Below, piece by piece: positions 62,657-64,000 of a DNA stretch of 64,000 nt (position 1 is its first letter; every line of letters begins with the position of its first letter). The stretch spans positions 24,727,883-24,791,882 of the forward strand of contig CM029368.1 in the NCBI GenBank assembly GCA_017165825.1. Reading direction: 5' to 3'. Source of the DNA: Hepsetus odoe. Lineage: Eukaryota > Chordata > Actinopteri > Characiformes > Hepsetidae. The notes beneath the pieces are model-generated. The model was given only the letters and a program-made list of their open reading frames with translations, had not been told where the DNA came from and ran no database searches. Made by a program: the position numbers and the translations under genes.

Positions 62657-64000
62657 ACTTTGATAACGATGATCACGTCTGTGGCACGAACCTGACGGTA
62701 CACTTTACATTTCCCCTCCAGCTGCTGAATGAATGAATAACCTATAAAGTCATTTCCACAATCAGCCATTAAACTCCTCCTCTCAGCCAGTTACATTCAG
62801 CTGCTTGTTGTTTCACATGTGACCAAATGAACTCAGGCCAACGGCACACACTTCATCTACGAGAACTCCATCCAGGGGGTGGTCGATTCAGCAGGAGGAC
62901 TCATCAGCAGGAACAAACATCTGGAAGTGCGTTTCTCCTGTGTTTATCAGCTCAGTCAGACGCTTACCATGGATAATGAATTAAAGGCTCTGGAGAGGTG
63001 TGTTGACTACTTCCTGTGCTCTTTGCTATAATCCCAGTGAGCAGAATGACTACAACAGGATGTTTGATCTGGAGATTTATGTTCATTTGTACATGACTTT
63101 CTGTAAACTAACCAGACTGTGGTGTGATGTTTCCAAAGCTTTGTGCACAAGAACCTCCCAGAAGGTGAGGGCATGTACCAGGTCAGGATGACTCCCTACA
63201 GGGATGCAGCCTTCTCCCACTCTTACAATGGCAGGGTGGACATAGAAGTGGGACAGCCGATCTATGTAGAAGTGTTTGTTCAGGGGGTGGACAGCCGTCA
63301 GATCTCCTCAGTGATAGATTCATGCTGGGCCACTCCTGTGAATAACCCAGACTACAATATCCGGTGGGACCTGATCATCAACAGGTGGGGGTCTTTGTCT
63401 TTCTTTGAGGAATTGAGGAATGCTTTAGGAAGAGCAAACAAAGCAAGGAGAATCTCACACAGTGGTACCGTAATCTCACTCAGACCAAATAATAATAATA
63501 AACAAACAAATAAATAAATATGTATTTTCAGGTGCCCAAACCCACAAGACAACACAGTGGAAGTTCTTCAGAATGGTGTTTCCACAACCAGTCATTTCTC
63601 CTTCAAGATGTTTGTCTTTACTGGTCGTGACTCCAAGATTTACCTCCACTGCGCCATCCACCTTTGTCTTCTGCAGAGCAACAACTGTGCAGTGGTGAGT
63701 CTGGGCACCTTTGGGGTGTCTAAGTCTTTTATACAGAAGAAGGGCTTCAGAACTGGTTTTATCCTTGAGTTCCAACATGGAGTTAAAACAGACTTGAATC
63801 TGATTGTTTTGGACATCAGACCTACAAATAACAGCAGACTTAAAGAAGGACTTAAAGCAACATGAGCTTCAGCAACTCAGTTTATAGTGTGTGTGTGTGT
63901 GTGTGTTTCTGTAGCACTGCTTTGCTGAACATCATCACAGAGCTGGTCGGTCTGTGGGGATCCACGACAGCACTTCCATCTCTGTGGGACCTTTTATCTG
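62657..64000 (+). CDS. Gene C: ZP-domain exons, inverted near-copy of the gene B 3' end, incomplete at both sides
   Basis: Exons: end of ZP exon 1 (to 62697, before GTACAC), 62837-62997, 63139-63384, 63532-63694 and 63915 to the window end. Frames match gene B: GTHFIYENSIQGVVDSAGG, GMYQVRMTPYRDAAFSHSYN, CPNPQDNTVEVLQNGVST, HCFAEHHHRAGRSVGIHDST. Introns are also nearly identical. The coding differences seen are often amino-acid changes: HSYN for HPYN, GQPIYVEVF for DQQIYVGVF, NNPDY for NNRDY. The L2-like LINE of gene B is absent. Upstream EGF, VWD or D8C exons are missing because the gap and gene B lie there. It could be a real paralogue, another haplotype or a misjoined contig. Confidence 0.8.

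Overview
This is a teleost fish genomic window. Exons are separated by introns and the non-coding DNA is dense with repeats: a Rex3-type LINE with a GATG-type tail (Rex3 is a teleost family), tRNA-derived SINEs, Tc1-like DNA transposons, several LTR families and long dinucleotide microsatellites. The species cannot be fixed from the sequence. Two runs of exactly 500 N (15213-15712 and 62157-62656) are scaffold gaps.

Left part (1-15 kb): the 3' end of a Shisa-family gene (Shisa8/Shisa9 type, AMPA-receptor auxiliary protein) lies on the + strand. One short internal exon is at 2095-2206. The last exon, 8151-8614, ends in the PDZ ligand EVTV. Its introns hold about 1.4 kb of proline-codon-like minisatellite, SINEs and a Tc1-derived miniature element. 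No other gene was recognised up to the first gap.

Main part (17.9-64 kb): a cluster of secreted uromodulin/GP2/tectorin-related glycoprotein genes. Gene A (22918-39107, minus) has a signal peptide, seven uromodulin-type cysteine modules (D8C, the decoy module), an EGF-like domain and a ZP domain. All exon phases agree and the predicted protein is 1,392 residues. Gene B (44476-60820, minus, 5' end missing) has three D8C modules, a NIDO domain, four VWD units with C8/TIL parts, an EGF-like domain and a ZP domain. At least 2,507 codons are in frame, so it joins a uromodulin-like front to an alpha-tectorin-like body. Gene C (62657-64000, plus) is an inverted, nearly identical copy of the ZP end of gene B, cut by the gap and by the window edge. 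A fourth paralogue (17889-19232, minus) shows only its promoter, signal peptide and second exon.

The D8C modules fall into two alternating classes. Class I has ten cysteines (eight in one module) and often keeps the N-G-S-H-P glycosylation site. Class II has six cysteines and lacks that site. They are laid out as a repeated class II, class I, Thr-rich linker exon cassette, all in phase 1. Neither finished protein has a C-terminal membrane anchor after the ZP domain, so both look secreted.

Mobile DNA fills the introns. An LTR remnant followed by a 39-bp array and a 528-codon ASPM-like IQ-repeat ORF sits antisense in a gene B intron, and that ORF is itself interrupted in frame by a Rex3 tail with a 13-bp target duplication. 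A second 39-bp array with a coiled-coil ORF sits in the NIDO intron. A small LTR element is nested in Rex3. An L2-like LINE in gene B is absent from the matching intron of gene C.
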